Below, piece by piece: positions 40,141 through 49,263 of a stretch of 64,000 nt of DNA. A program made the position numbers and the translations under genes. Position 1 is the first letter of the stretch; each line of letters starts with the position of its first letter. Location of the stretch: positions 1 through 64,000 of the forward strand of contig JAPOOU010000140.1 of NCBI GenBank assembly GCA_026713245.1, written 5' to 3'. The DNA is from Chloroflexota bacterium. GTDB taxonomy: Bacteria; Chloroflexota; Anaerolineae; Aggregatilineales; Phototrophicaceae. The notes below the pieces were generated by a model. The model saw only the letters and a program-made list of their open reading frames with translations, was not told where the DNA came from and did not search any database.

Positions 40141-42042
40141 CTAGCCGTCGCTCTTGGGCTGGATGAAGGGCATGTGGTACTTGAACAGCGACCACCACCA
40201 CCAGGGTCCTTCGTAGAAGTTGTCGGCGGTTGGCAAGCCGTCCCAATAGGTCGTGACAACTGGTACGAATTTCGAGGTGCCAAACATGGGCAGCCAGGGC
40301 CGCTCAACGACAAACTGCTTTTCGAATTCCGTCAGCAGCGGGATGGTGTCCGGATGATCGCTCGGCAGTGGCGCGATCTGATCGAGGATGCCGCTCAGCG
40401 CGTCGCTGTCGTAACGCATGGCGTTACCGGGCGCGGGCTGGCCAATGGGCACGATGTGGCGCTTGTGCCAGAAGGCGTCGAGCAGGTCCCAGCTATCGGG
40501 CAGGGCGCCGCAGCCGGGCCAATAGGAGCCGGCGTCGAAGGTGCCGTTGTTGTAGTTGCTCCAGAAGGAACCGCCGTCCATCTGTTGCACGGTAGCGTCT
40601 ATGCCGAAGTCGCGCCAGTTATCGGCGACGGCGAAGGCCAGCCGCTGTGACTGCACCTCGAAGTTGGAAGGCGAGTTGATGGTGATTTGCCAGGGGCTGC
40701 CGTCCGGTTTGTGCCAGGCGCCATTATCGAGCGTGAAACCCTCGGCTTCCAGCATTTCAGTGGCTTTAGCCGGATCGTGCTTCCACCAACCGACGCCGAA
40801 GAGATCAACCAGCGCCTCTTCACTTTCTGGCAGGCCTTCACTGCCTTGCTCAGCCAGTATAGCGGCCATGTCCACGGCGTAATTTGGATCGAAAGGCTGG
40901 TAGCCGTCTTCAAAGGCGAATTCCGTCATCCAATCGCGCATGGGCTTGTGGAAGGCGTCTTGAATGGCCTGCACCGGCGGCGTGGCCAGCGGCGATACGC
41001 GCAGAATGCCGGCGAAGGTGGCCAGACCAACGCTCTTGATATCGGTCGCCAGCGCCATCGCCCAGCGGACATTCTGGTTGTCCCAGGGTTCCTGTGTGTT
41101 GGAGAAGACGATGCCGCGCTCGCAGGGGTCATCAAAGTTGGCATAGGGGAAGCCGGCATGCCAGGCGCGCGCGTTCGGGTTGGCATCGCGCAGGATGTCC
41201 CAGGCTTCCGGCGAGATATCGGTGAAGATATCGAGTTGGTTTTGGATGCCGGCGATGATGCGTCGCTCTTCAGTGCCATAAAAGCGGAAGAGTACAAATT
41301 CCGGTCCAGGCTCGCCGTAGATCTGGCCGACATCGGTATGCTGCCAGTCGTCGCGCTTGGTATAGAGGAACCAGTTGCCGTTGGGGTCAACGTCCGTCAT
41401 AGTGTAGGGTCCGCTGCCGACCGGCGGGTAGTTCTGGAATGTGGCGGGATCTTCGTTCTCCCAGATATGCTTGGGCACCATGCGGAAGTTGTCGCCCCAG
41501 ATGTGCACGCCGAGGGTATAGGCCAGGCGCGGCTCCGAGCGCTTCAAGTTGAGTATGATGTTGAGCTCGTCTTCCACTTCGTAGTTGTCAATTACCTGCG
41601 CCAAGAAGCCGCTGTAGGGGAACTCCGGCGTGTTCAAAATCATGTCGATGTTGAAGGCCATATCCGCCGTCGTGATCGGCTCGCCATCGCTCCAGCGCAA
41701 GCCGTCGCGCAAGGTAACGCGGAAGCTGGTGAAGTCGTCGTTGAGCGCTTCTGGCATCTCGGCCGCCAAAGCCGGGAATTGCTCGCCGGTGGCGGTGTTG
41801 ATTTCCCACAAGGTCGAGTAAATCAATTGGTGCAAGCCCGCGCTCATGTGGGTACCCGCTTGATAGGGGTTGGTCTGCGTCGGGTTATTGATGCGACCGC
41901 CGAGCTGGTCGACGATTAGCGTAGTCGCGCGGGGCGTGCCGACTTCGGTCATATCCTGCGCGGAGACGAGCGCGGTGGAAGGCAGAATGATGAGCGTCAA
42001 AAGGAAGACCGAGAAAAGGATTTTGCCGTACTTTTTGTACAT
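40141..42042 (-). CDS. ABC transporter substrate-binding protein, family 5
   Basis: 633 residues, SBP_bac_5/OppA type. Signal peptide about 1-28 (ILFSVFLLTLIILPSTALVSA, then QD) without a lipobox Cys. The mature part begins with a typical LVEV-like region (TLIVDQLGGRINNPTQTNPY), continues with GLRWSDGEPITTADMAF (the family signature segment) and has the long C-terminal lobe. GAGGGAGA lies before the ATG. It captures an oligomer outside the membrane for the four membrane and ATPase subunits encoded downstream. Peptide or oligosaccharide cannot be told from sequence; the linked GH172 supports an oligosaccharide. Confidence 0.9.
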   Translation of the reverse strand: MYKKYGKILFSVFLLTLIILPSTALVSAQDMTEVGTPRATTLIVDQLGGRINNPTQTNPYQAGTHMSAGLHQLIYSTLWEINTATGEQFPALAAEMPEALNDDFTSFRVTLRDGLRWSDGEPITTADMAFNIDMILNTPEFPYSGFLAQVIDNYEVEDELNIILNLKRSEPRLAYTLGVHIWGDNFRMVPKHIWENEDPATFQNYPPVGSGPYTMTDVDPNGNWFLYTKRDDWQHTDVGQIYGEPGPEFVLFRFYGTEERRIIAGIQNQLDIFTDISPEAWDILRDANPNARAWHAGFPYANFDDPCERGIVFSNTQEPWDNQNVRWAMALATDIKSVGLATFAGILRVSPLATPPVQAIQDAFHKPMRDWMTEFAFEDGYQPFDPNYAVDMAAILAEQGSEGLPESEEALVDLFGVGWWKHDPAKATEMLEAEGFTLDNGAWHKPDGSPWQITINSPSNFEVQSQRLAFAVADNWRDFGIDATVQQMDGGSFWSNYNNGTFDAGSYWPGCGALPDSWDLLDAFWHKRHIVPIGQPAPGNAMRYDSDALSGILDQIAPLPSDHPDTIPLLTEFEKQFVVERPWLPMFGTSKFVPVVTTYWDGLPTADNFYEGPWWWWSLFKYHMPFIQPKSDG

Positions 42043-42567
42043 GGTTTTTCTCCCTCTAAATGTTTTTGAAATTTGGAATACGGATGGAATATCTCTATTC
42101 GATCGCTGTTCCCCCTTTCATCTACGTCCCTGTGATAAGGACCAAGTCAATGACTGTAACTTAAGCCATACAATATCGCATCTGCATTGCGCTTGCAAAA
42201 ACTTGCCGCAAATTAGAGTGGCTCATTACACAGACGCAAAGTCGCGGCCGTCCACTGGATCGCCCGATGAAGGCGTTGCGGCTTCGTGATTCGCATTTCT
42301 TGCCGGGCGCAGACTTTGTGGCTACAATATCCGCGAACAAGAGCGACTTTCAGAAGAGTTCGCTGTCGCTTACGCGCACATGCCCGGGGACGATAAAGCC
42401 GCCTCGTTTATCGCGCGGGTAAAAAAAGCGGGCTCCGTCGTGGTTCAGCTCTCTGTCAAGCGCACAACCAAGTAGGAAGGAGATCGGCTTTGTCGCTGGG
42501 CTTCTGCCGCTAGTTGGGAGGAAGTCCATCCCTGGTGAGCTATTGAAAGTCTTTTGAGAGGTTCAAA
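42043..42567. other. Divergent regulatory region between two transporter operons
   Basis: About 525 nt. No operator like those near the LacI gene is present. TTGACT near 42150 (minus strand) is a possible -35 with no clear -10. A short plus-strand open stretch (about 42290-42475) has coding-like residues but no start signal and may be a gene remnant. GAGAGG precedes the downstream start. Confidence 0.45.
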
Positions 42568-43860
42568 ATGAGCAGGAACTTGAAACGCATTTCTACCGTT
42601 TTTCTTTGTCTTTTGCTGTTGACATCCGCCTTTTTCACAAGCGCCCAGGACGAAGTGACCTTGGGCTTCGTCTATGGTTCTTTCGCCCCGCAAGAAAAAT
42701 GGGAGGCCTACTTTGAAGGTTTCCTGGCGGAGCATCCCGAAGTAACCATCAACTATATCCCCGTCCCTCTGGATAGCTGGGGCGACTATACCCAAAAGAT
42801 CGTCACCACCATGCTCGGCGGCGAGCGCGTCGATGTCATCTGGAACGCCATTGAAGCCGTACCGCTGATGGCCGAGCGCGGCGTTCTGCTGGAGTTGGAC
42901 TCCTTCATCGAAAGCGATCCGGATATCCAGGAATTCCTGGACGATGCCCATCCCAAGCTGCTGGAGGGATTGCGCTGGAACGATCAGCAATACCTGCTGC
43001 CTTTCGCCTGGAATACCACGCTGATCTATTACAACAAGTCGGTCCTGGAAAACGCCGGCCTGGATGAACCCGCGCCCGACTGGACCTGGGACGATTTTCT
43101 GCATTATGCCCAGACCATCACGCAGGATTCCGATGGCGATGGCACGAACGACATTTGGGGTTTCCATGCCAACTCCTGGCTTTGGCACCTGGGTCCCTGG
43201 GCGGTAGCCAACGGCTCCTTCTTCCTCAACGAAGATTTCACCGAGCCCTGGTACGACCGGCCCGAAACCATCGAAGCCTTCCAGTTTGTGCGCGATCTGA
43301 TGTGGGAACACGGGGTTGCGCCTTCCGGGTCCTTCAACTTCAGGGAAGCTTTTGTCGCTGGCACCCTGGGCATGATGATCGATTCACCGGCGGGACGTCA
43401 GCGGCTGATCCCGGCCGGTATGTCCGCCGATGACTATGATGTCAACTTCTTCCCGACCAAGTCGGGCGAGGCTGCCAACGGCTCCCAATGGGGCACGGAC
43501 GGCTACGGCATCACCAAGGACAGCGAACACCCCGATTTGGCTTGGGAGATGGTGAAGCACCTGGTGAGCGCCGATGTCATGTCCAAGCTGCTTTCGGGCG
43601 AATTCGCCTCAGCTAGCGCGCCCGCCAGGACATCATTGGCTAGCGACCCGGTTTTGGTCGCGGCCAGCCCGGCCAATTACTGGAGATTCTTTGAGGCGCT
43701 GGAGGGCGGCCGGACCGTCATCAACGCGCCCTACTTCGCGGAACTGTCGGAGATACATGATCGCTATATGTCGCAAGCCTGGGCGAACGAAATGTCCATT
43801 GAAGACGCCGCCGCCAACATTCAAGCGGATATGGAAGCGGTGATCGCGGACAACAGCTAA
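42568..43860 (+). CDS. Sugar ABC transporter substrate-binding protein (family 1)
   Basis: 430 residues, SBP_bac_1 type. Signal peptide about 1-26 (VFLCLLLLTSAFFTSA, then QD), no lipobox. Features: EKWEAYFEGFLAEHPEVTINY, GGERVDVIWNAIEAVPLMAE (early conserved strand), DGYGITKDSEHPDLAWEMVKHL near the C lobe. It should bind an oligosaccharide outside the membrane for the two permeases downstream. No ATPase gene is in the operon; sugar importers of this kind often share one MsmK-like ATPase encoded elsewhere. GAGAGG precedes the start. Confidence 0.88.
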   Translation: MSRNLKRISTVFLCLLLLTSAFFTSAQDEVTLGFVYGSFAPQEKWEAYFEGFLAEHPEVTINYIPVPLDSWGDYTQKIVTTMLGGERVDVIWNAIEAVPLMAERGVLLELDSFIESDPDIQEFLDDAHPKLLEGLRWNDQQYLLPFAWNTTLIYYNKSVLENAGLDEPAPDWTWDDFLHYAQTITQDSDGDGTNDIWGFHANSWLWHLGPWAVANGSFFLNEDFTEPWYDRPETIEAFQFVRDLMWEHGVAPSGSFNFREAFVAGTLGMMIDSPAGRQRLIPAGMSADDYDVNFFPTKSGEAANGSQWGTDGYGITKDSEHPDLAWEMVKHLVSADVMSKLLSGEFASASAPARTSLASDPVLVAASPANYWRFFEALEGGRTVINAPYFAELSEIHDRYMSQAWANEMSIEDAAANIQADMEAVIADNS

Positions 43861-43865
43861 GCAAC

Positions 43866-43965
43866 AGCCGCTCGGCGCGTAACCGGCGAATCGTACACAA
43901 GAATGCCGCGCTCACAGAAAATAACAAGCCTTCTCCTTGCGCGAGCAAGAGGGTTTGCCAAATAA
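43866..43965 (+). repeat. 3' hairpin repeat family, copy 4
   Basis: Starts 5 nt after the binding-protein stop with AGCCGCTCGGCGCGTAACCG. CGCGCTCACAG and hairpin 2 CTTGC-GCGA-GCAAG (43936-43949) follow. Closest to copy 2. It lies between the binding-protein and first permease genes, as copy 5 does. Confidence 0.75.
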
Positions 43966-43970
43966 GAGTG

Positions 43971-44005
43971 AACGGCGGAGTGGACCTGTCTCCATTCCGC
44001 CGTTT
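43971..44005 (+). terminator. Hairpin after the sugar-binding protein gene
   Basis: AACGGCGGAGTGGA, loop CCTGTC, TCCATTCCGCCGTT with one G-T pair, then TTC. Follows the repeat copy directly. Likely to lower read-through into the permeases or protect the upstream mRNA. Confidence 0.65.
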
Positions 44006-44084
44006 CAACCACACATTCAATTCTGCATCTTTTCCCTTCCGGCCGGGTCTCGGCTTGAAGCTGGCGAGAAGGTAAATAGTCCTG

Positions 44085-45005
44085 ATGGCGCCATTTCGCG
44101 CGGGGTTGCGCTGGAAAAAGCCTAATCCTCTGGTCCTAAGAGAAGCCATTGCCGGCTACTTTTTCATACTGCCGACTCTCCTGAGCTTCCTGGTTTTTTT
44201 TCTTATTCCGACCATTTCGGGGCTGGGCATGTCCTTTTTCGATTGGGACTTCTTCTCCGAGCCCAAATACGTCGGCGTCGACAATTTCGTCGAGCTTGCC
44301 CAGGACAAGCTCTTCATGACCACGCTGAAGAACACCGCCCTCTTCGCGGTTTCCGCCACAGCTTTGAACGTCGGCTTGGGCATGTTCATCGCAATTGGCA
44401 TAAACAGCATCAAGTGGCGCTGGTTGAAGACATTCTTGCGCACTTCGTATTTCATCCCCTTTGTCATTTCGACGGTGGTGGTGGCATTGCTCTTTGGTTT
44501 CCTGCTGCAAGAGAGTACCGGCGTGGTCAATTATTATCTGACGCGGCTGGGCTTCGACAAAGTCCCCTGGCTATCGTCGTCCCTCTGGGCTTTCCGATCG
44601 ATAGTTCTTATCGATGTCTGGAAACACGTCGGCTTTTTCACGCTCATCTTCCTGGCTGGTCTGCAAGCCATCCCCCGCGAGCTCTACGAAGCGGCGCTGG
44701 TTGACGGCGCCGGACGCCTGGTGAAGCTGACGCGCATCACGATCCCGCTGCTGACGCCCTCACTCTTCTTTTCGCTGATCATCGCCTTCATCGGCGCCTT
44801 CCAGGTCTTCGAGTCAATGTTCGTTTTGACCAACGGCGGTCCCGGCGACGCCACGCGAACGGTCGTCATGCTCCTCTATCGCGAAGCCTTCGGCAGCTTC
44901 AATATGGGTTATGCCGCCAGTATGGCGGTGGTGCTCTTCTTTGTGATCCTGGCCCTGACCGTCGCGCAAGTTCGGCTTGGGGATCGTTGGGTCTTTTATC
45001 GCTAA
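44085..45005 (+). CDS. Sugar ABC transporter permease (MalF/UgpA type)
   Basis: 306 residues, six helices. N-terminal AGYFFILPTLLSFLVFFLIP. The coupling motif EAALVDGAGRLVKLTRITIPLL follows the EAAxxDGA consensus that docks with the ATPase. Its partner is encoded 18 nt downstream. The start at 44085 has AGAAGG a bit far (about 14 nt) upstream, consistent with modest expression compared with the binding protein. Confidence 0.9.
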   Translation: MAPFRAGLRWKKPNPLVLREAIAGYFFILPTLLSFLVFFLIPTISGLGMSFFDWDFFSEPKYVGVDNFVELAQDKLFMTTLKNTALFAVSATALNVGLGMFIAIGINSIKWRWLKTFLRTSYFIPFVISTVVVALLFGFLLQESTGVVNYYLTRLGFDKVPWLSSSLWAFRSIVLIDVWKHVGFFTLIFLAGLQAIPRELYEAALVDGAGRLVKLTRITIPLLTPSLFFSLIIAFIGAFQVFESMFVLTNGGPGDATRTVVMLLYREAFGSFNMGYAASMAVVLFFVILALTVAQVRLGDRWVFYR

Positions 45006-45023
45006 TCGGCGACGGATGGCGCG

Positions 45024-45929
45024 ATGACGAACGCAACTCTGTCAAAGAGAAATCCCATCTTTCAGGATTTCAACAAGGCCCGGGATAAGTTGATACACAA
45101 TTGGCAAGCCTACCTGGCCAATGTGATACTGGCGCTGCCACTGGTTTTGGGTTCGCTCGTCATGTTTTTGCCGCTGGTCTGGGCCGTATCCTTCTCCTTT
45201 GGGCAGCCGCATGAATTCTTCAAGTTGCCGCCTCCGGTGATACCCAGCGCTTTCCGTCTGGACAACTACCAGGTGGTGTTTGAGCGCGTCGATTTTTTGC
45301 GCTTCTTCCTCAATAGCGTGATTGTCACTACCTGTGTCACAATTGCGCAGCTCATCACTTGCAGCATGGCCGGATATGCCTTCGCCCGCTTGCGCTTCCC
45401 CGGTAAGCGGATCATATTCATACTCTTCCTGGCGTCAATGATGGTGCCGCAGCACGTGACGCTGATCCCGGTCTTTATCATCATCCGCGGCATGGGTCTG
45501 TACAACAACCTGGGCGCGCTGATTGTGCCTTACGCGACCAGCGTTTTCGGCGCCTTCCTGTTGAAGCAGTTCTTCGAAACCATACCTGACGACCTGGAAG
45601 ACGCCGCCAAGATTGACGGCGCCGGCTTCCTGCAAATCTACCGCCGCATCATGCTTCCCTTGGCGGGCCCGCCCCTGGCAACACTGGCGATCCTCACCTT
45701 TAACAGTTCCTGGAATAATTTCTTCTGGCCGCTGATTTTTATCAATTCGTCGGACAAAATGACTTTGCCGCTGGGCATGCTTTACTTGCGCGGTCAAGAC
45801 GGCGTGACCAACAGCGGCGTACTGATGGCGGCTATCGTGCTCAATCTGGTCCCGGTCTTGATTTTCTTTCTGGTCTTTCAGCGCCGGTTGGTCGAAGGCG
45901 TGACATTGAGCGGGTTAAAAGGGGCTTGA
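45024..45929 (+). CDS. Sugar ABC transporter permease (MalG/UgpE type)
   Basis: 301 residues, six helices. After helix 1 the loop is of ordinary length (FKLPPPVIPSAFRLDNY), unlike the second MalG-type permease of this window. Coupling motif LEDAAKIDGAGFLQIYRRIMLPL. It forms the membrane channel with the preceding product. Confidence 0.9.
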   Translation: MTNATLSKRNPIFQDFNKARDKLIHNWQAYLANVILALPLVLGSLVMFLPLVWAVSFSFGQPHEFFKLPPPVIPSAFRLDNYQVVFERVDFLRFFLNSVIVTTCVTIAQLITCSMAGYAFARLRFPGKRIIFILFLASMMVPQHVTLIPVFIIIRGMGLYNNLGALIVPYATSVFGAFLLKQFFETIPDDLEDAAKIDGAGFLQIYRRIMLPLAGPPLATLAILTFNSSWNNFFWPLIFINSSDKMTLPLGMLYLRGQDGVTNSGVLMAAIVLNLVPVLIFFLVFQRRLVEGVTLSGLKGA

Positions 45930-46029
45930 TCCGCTTTCAGCAGGGTATTGCTAGCGGCTCGGCGCCACTTTGGGGATAATTGTCGAGATCAATCGGTCGA
46001 GTAAACCATGTGTGAAGAAGGAATTGCAA

Positions 46030-48462
46030 ATGAAATATCATGATGAAATTAGAAGTTTCGACGCGGCCGCCACGGCTTTGGCCTTCCCGTTAGGCGGTAT
46101 CGGCACCGGCAACGTCTCGCTGGGGGCGCGCGGCGAATTGCGCGATTGGGAGATCTTCAATCTGCCGGCAAAGGGCGCCTCGATTCCCCTGACATTCTTC
46201 GCCATCCGCTACCGTCAAGCCGGACACGATGCCGACATCCGCGTTCTAGAAGGTCCGGTCCAGCCGCCCTATGACTTGTCACATGGCTATCATCCCTCAA
46301 CCGGCGCTGGTCTGCCGCGCTTCAAGGGCACGAGTTTCCGCGGACAATATCCCTTCGCAGCTATCGAATTCGATGATCCCGACCTGCCTGTCGAGGTGCG
46401 ACTCGAGGCATACACGCCGCTGCTGCCCCTCAATCCGGAAGATTCCGGCATACCCTGCGCGATCATGACCTATACCGTTGCCAACCGGACGGAGGACCCG
46501 GTTGAGGTCAGTCTGGTAGGTACGCTAAGCAATCCAGTCGGCAGCAATGAATTCGATCCCTACATGAACCGGGCCTCGGTAGCGCTCGGGCGCGCGGTGA
46601 ACAGCTTCCGCGACGAGAGCGCCCTGCGCGGCCTGGCCATGAGCAACGACCAGATCGCCGATTCCGACCTCAATTTCGGCAGCGTCGCGCTGGTCAGCGA
46701 TCACGATTCCGCAACTATGAAACGGGCCTGGATGCGCGGCGAATGGTGGGATTACTTGCACGATTTCTGGGATGATTTGCTTGATGACGGCTTGCTCAAC
46801 GATCCGCCGGACGACGAAGCCGGCGAACGCCTCGCCACCGGCTCGCTCGGTCTGGTGGACAGCCTTGCGCCGGGCGAAAGCAAGCAATTCCGTTTCATTC
46901 TGACCTGGTTCTTCCCCAACCGTCCCAATACCTGGGATCTGCGGACTTTGCCCATGCTCGGCGTCGATGAAAAAGACGTGGGCATCGCCCGCAATCACTA
47001 TGCGACGCGCTTCGCCGACGCCTGGGATGTCGGCCGCTATGTAATTGAAGACCTGCAACGACTGGAATCGACAACGCGACAATTTCATGACGCGCTCTTC
47101 GACAGCACGCTGCCGGCGGTCGTTCTCGACGCCATTTCCGCCAATATCGTGCCACTGCGCAGCACCACCTGCTTTTGGCTGGAAGACGGGCGTTTCTACG
47201 GATGGGAAGGCTGCAACGACGAATACGGCTGTTGCCCGGGCAATTGCACCCACGTCTGGAGTTACGCCTTCACCATCGCCTATCTGTTCCCGTCGCTGGA
47301 GCGCGAGATGCGCCGGATCGAATTCAACGTGGAGACCGGCGACGACGGTTTCATGCGCTTCCGCAGCTTCGGCGCCTTTCACGAGGACTTCGTCTGGGGC
47401 GGCAGAACGGACGCCGCCGTCGACGGACAGATGGGCTCGATCCTGCGCGCCTATCGCGAATGGCAACTGAGCGGCGACAAGGACTTCCTCGCGGAAATCT
47501 GGCCCGGGATCAAGCGCGCCATCGGCTTCGCCAGCAGCTATTGGGACAAGGATGGCGACCATGTCCTCGACGCCGTGCAGCACAACACCTATGACATCGA
47601 GTTTCACGGCCCCAATCCGCTCTGCGGGATCTATTACCTGGCGGGGCTACGCGCCGTCGAAGAGATGGCGCTGATTATGGGCGAGGCGGATCTGAGCGCT
47701 CGCTGCCGCCAAGCCCGGGTAACGGGCAGCGCCAATCTGGATGCGATGCTCTGGAACGGCGGCTTTTACGTGCAGCGGGTGGCGGACGTCAACGCGCAAA
47801 AGTACCAGCACGGCGAGGGCTGCTTGTCCGACCAATTGCTCGGTCAACTCCACGCCGAGATCCTGGGATTGGGCAAGCTGCTGCCCGGCGAGCACATTCG
47901 CGACGCGCTCAAGTCGATCTACGATCACAACTTCAAGGACGACTTCAGCGGGCATGCCAATTGCCAGCGCGTCTACGCCCTGAATGACGAGGCCGGTCTG
48001 CTGCTCTGCAGTTGGCCCGAGGGCGGCCGACCCAGCTTGCCCTTCCCTTACGCCGACGAGGTCTGGACCGGCATCGAATATCAGGTTGCGGCGCACCTCA
48101 TTTACGAGGGCTGGATCGACGAAGGCATTGAGCTGGTCGCGGCCGTGCGCGAACGTCATGACGGCATCAGGCGCAACCCATGGAACGAGGTGGAATGCGG
48201 CAATCACTATGCGCGCAGCATGTCGAGCTGGGCGCTGCTGCTGGCGCTCACGGGCATGCAAGCCGATATCGCCAAAGGGCGCTTGAGTTTCTCGCCGGTC
48301 GACAAGGCGCTGTCCCGGGCCGAGCCATTCCGCGCCTTCTGGTCCAACGGTCTTGCCTGGGGCGTCTACTCGCAGTCCTGGGATGCCGAAAGGGAAGCCT
48401 GGCAGCCGGCCATTGAAGTCCTGGGCGGCGACCCTGCGAGCGTGCCGAAAAACGGAAAGTGA
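46030..48462 (+). CDS. GH116 family glycoside hydrolase
   Basis: 810 residues, GH116 (beta-glucosidase/beta-xylosidase/glucosylceramidase-2 type). The N-terminal beta domain begins FPLGGIGTGNVSLGARGELR; the alpha/alpha-barrel domain has CCPGNCTHVWSYAFTIAYLF and HNTYDIEFHGPNPLCGIYYL. The latter is where I expect the acid/base Asp, from recollection of the family. The C-terminal GNHYARSMSSWALLLAL closes the barrel. No signal peptide, so it acts on imported oligosaccharides. The ATG at 46030 has AAGGAA 7 nt upstream. It follows the two permeases by 100 nt and is 10 nt before the deacetylase. Confidence 0.85.
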   Translation: MKYHDEIRSFDAAATALAFPLGGIGTGNVSLGARGELRDWEIFNLPAKGASIPLTFFAIRYRQAGHDADIRVLEGPVQPPYDLSHGYHPSTGAGLPRFKGTSFRGQYPFAAIEFDDPDLPVEVRLEAYTPLLPLNPEDSGIPCAIMTYTVANRTEDPVEVSLVGTLSNPVGSNEFDPYMNRASVALGRAVNSFRDESALRGLAMSNDQIADSDLNFGSVALVSDHDSATMKRAWMRGEWWDYLHDFWDDLLDDGLLNDPPDDEAGERLATGSLGLVDSLAPGESKQFRFILTWFFPNRPNTWDLRTLPMLGVDEKDVGIARNHYATRFADAWDVGRYVIEDLQRLESTTRQFHDALFDSTLPAVVLDAISANIVPLRSTTCFWLEDGRFYGWEGCNDEYGCCPGNCTHVWSYAFTIAYLFPSLEREMRRIEFNVETGDDGFMRFRSFGAFHEDFVWGGRTDAAVDGQMGSILRAYREWQLSGDKDFLAEIWPGIKRAIGFASSYWDKDGDHVLDAVQHNTYDIEFHGPNPLCGIYYLAGLRAVEEMALIMGEADLSARCRQARVTGSANLDAMLWNGGFYVQRVADVNAQKYQHGEGCLSDQLLGQLHAEILGLGKLLPGEHIRDALKSIYDHNFKDDFSGHANCQRVYALNDEAGLLLCSWPEGGRPSLPFPYADEVWTGIEYQVAAHLIYEGWIDEGIELVAAVRERHDGIRRNPWNEVECGNHYARSMSSWALLLALTGMQADIAKGRLSFSPVDKALSRAEPFRAFWSNGLAWGVYSQSWDAEREAWQPAIEVLGGDPASVPKNGK

Positions 48463-48472
48463 GGCCAGATCC

Positions 48473-49180
48473 ATGGTTCTGAAATACTACAGGCACGGTC
48501 GGCGCGATCAAATGAAGGTGGCGCTGACCTTCGACGACGGACCCAATCCGCCGCGTACCGATCAGGTTATCGAGATCTTGAACAGCAGAGGGGCGCGCGG
48601 CACCTTTTTTGTCCTGGGCAAATGGGTGGAGCGCTGGCCACAGGCGACCGAGCGCATCGTCAAGAACGGGCATGTCATCGGCAACCACAGCTACATGCAC
48701 CACATCCATGTGGGCGATTTTGACCGCGCCGAAGCCGCCATCGGCAATATTCTCGGGCGCCCGACCCAATTCCTGCGCGCCCACTTTTTCAATTTCTTCA
48801 CCTGCCTTTACTCGCCGGTGGCGATGTCGAAGCAAATGAAAATCGTCGACGCGGATGTTAACCCGTCGGATTTTGCCAAGAGCGATCCCCAAGCCATCCT
48901 CGAGGCGACGCTCAATGACCCGTCTCTGGCCGGCGGATCGATCATCGACTTGCATGACAGCACCGAATCGGATGATGATGCCTTGCGCCTGGCGCGTCCC
49001 TTGCCGATGATTGAAGCGCTGCCGGCTATCATTGACGGCTTGGGTGCCAAAGGATACCAGCTTGTCGGCCTCGATGACATGGAGTTGGTCGATCCCATTG
49101 AGTGGACCCAGGACGAGCGCGGCAAGTTCGGCTCCGCGGAAGTCCGCGATGCGATTCATAAATTGGGAAACCGGCGCTGA
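48473..49180 (+). CDS. Polysaccharide deacetylase (CE4/NodB) family
   Basis: 235 residues. NodB motif 1 ALTFDDGPNPP (D21, D22), motif 2 GNHSYMHH (H71 and H75), the usual Asp-His-His zinc triad. IIDLHDSTE is the C-terminal catalytic-type His segment. It has no signal peptide, which is unusual for enzymes acting on wall polymers and fits deacetylation of an imported N- or O-acetylated sugar. The ATG at 48473 has GAGG upstream, 10 nt after the GH116 stop. A terminator follows. Confidence 0.85.
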   Translation: MVLKYYRHGRRDQMKVALTFDDGPNPPRTDQVIEILNSRGARGTFFVLGKWVERWPQATERIVKNGHVIGNHSYMHHIHVGDFDRAEAAIGNILGRPTQFLRAHFFNFFTCLYSPVAMSKQMKIVDADVNPSDFAKSDPQAILEATLNDPSLAGGSIIDLHDSTESDDDALRLARPLPMIEALPAIIDGLGAKGYQLVGLDDMELVDPIEWTQDERGKFGSAEVRDAIHKLGNRR

Positions 49181-49209
49181 TAGACAGCGGCGGAGAAATT
49201 AAATGAAAA

Positions 49210-49242
49210 GGGGATTGCCGGTCGGCAGTCCCCTCGCTTTTT
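49210..49242. terminator. Two-way Rho-independent terminator
   Basis: GGGGATTGCC, loop GGTC, GGCAGTCCCC with one wobble pair, then TCGCTTTTTC on the plus strand and TTTTC on the minus strand. It separates the convergent deacetylase and GH16 genes, so it can serve both. Confidence 0.8.
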
Positions 49243-49263
49243 CCCGCTTCGCGCCAGAACCGT

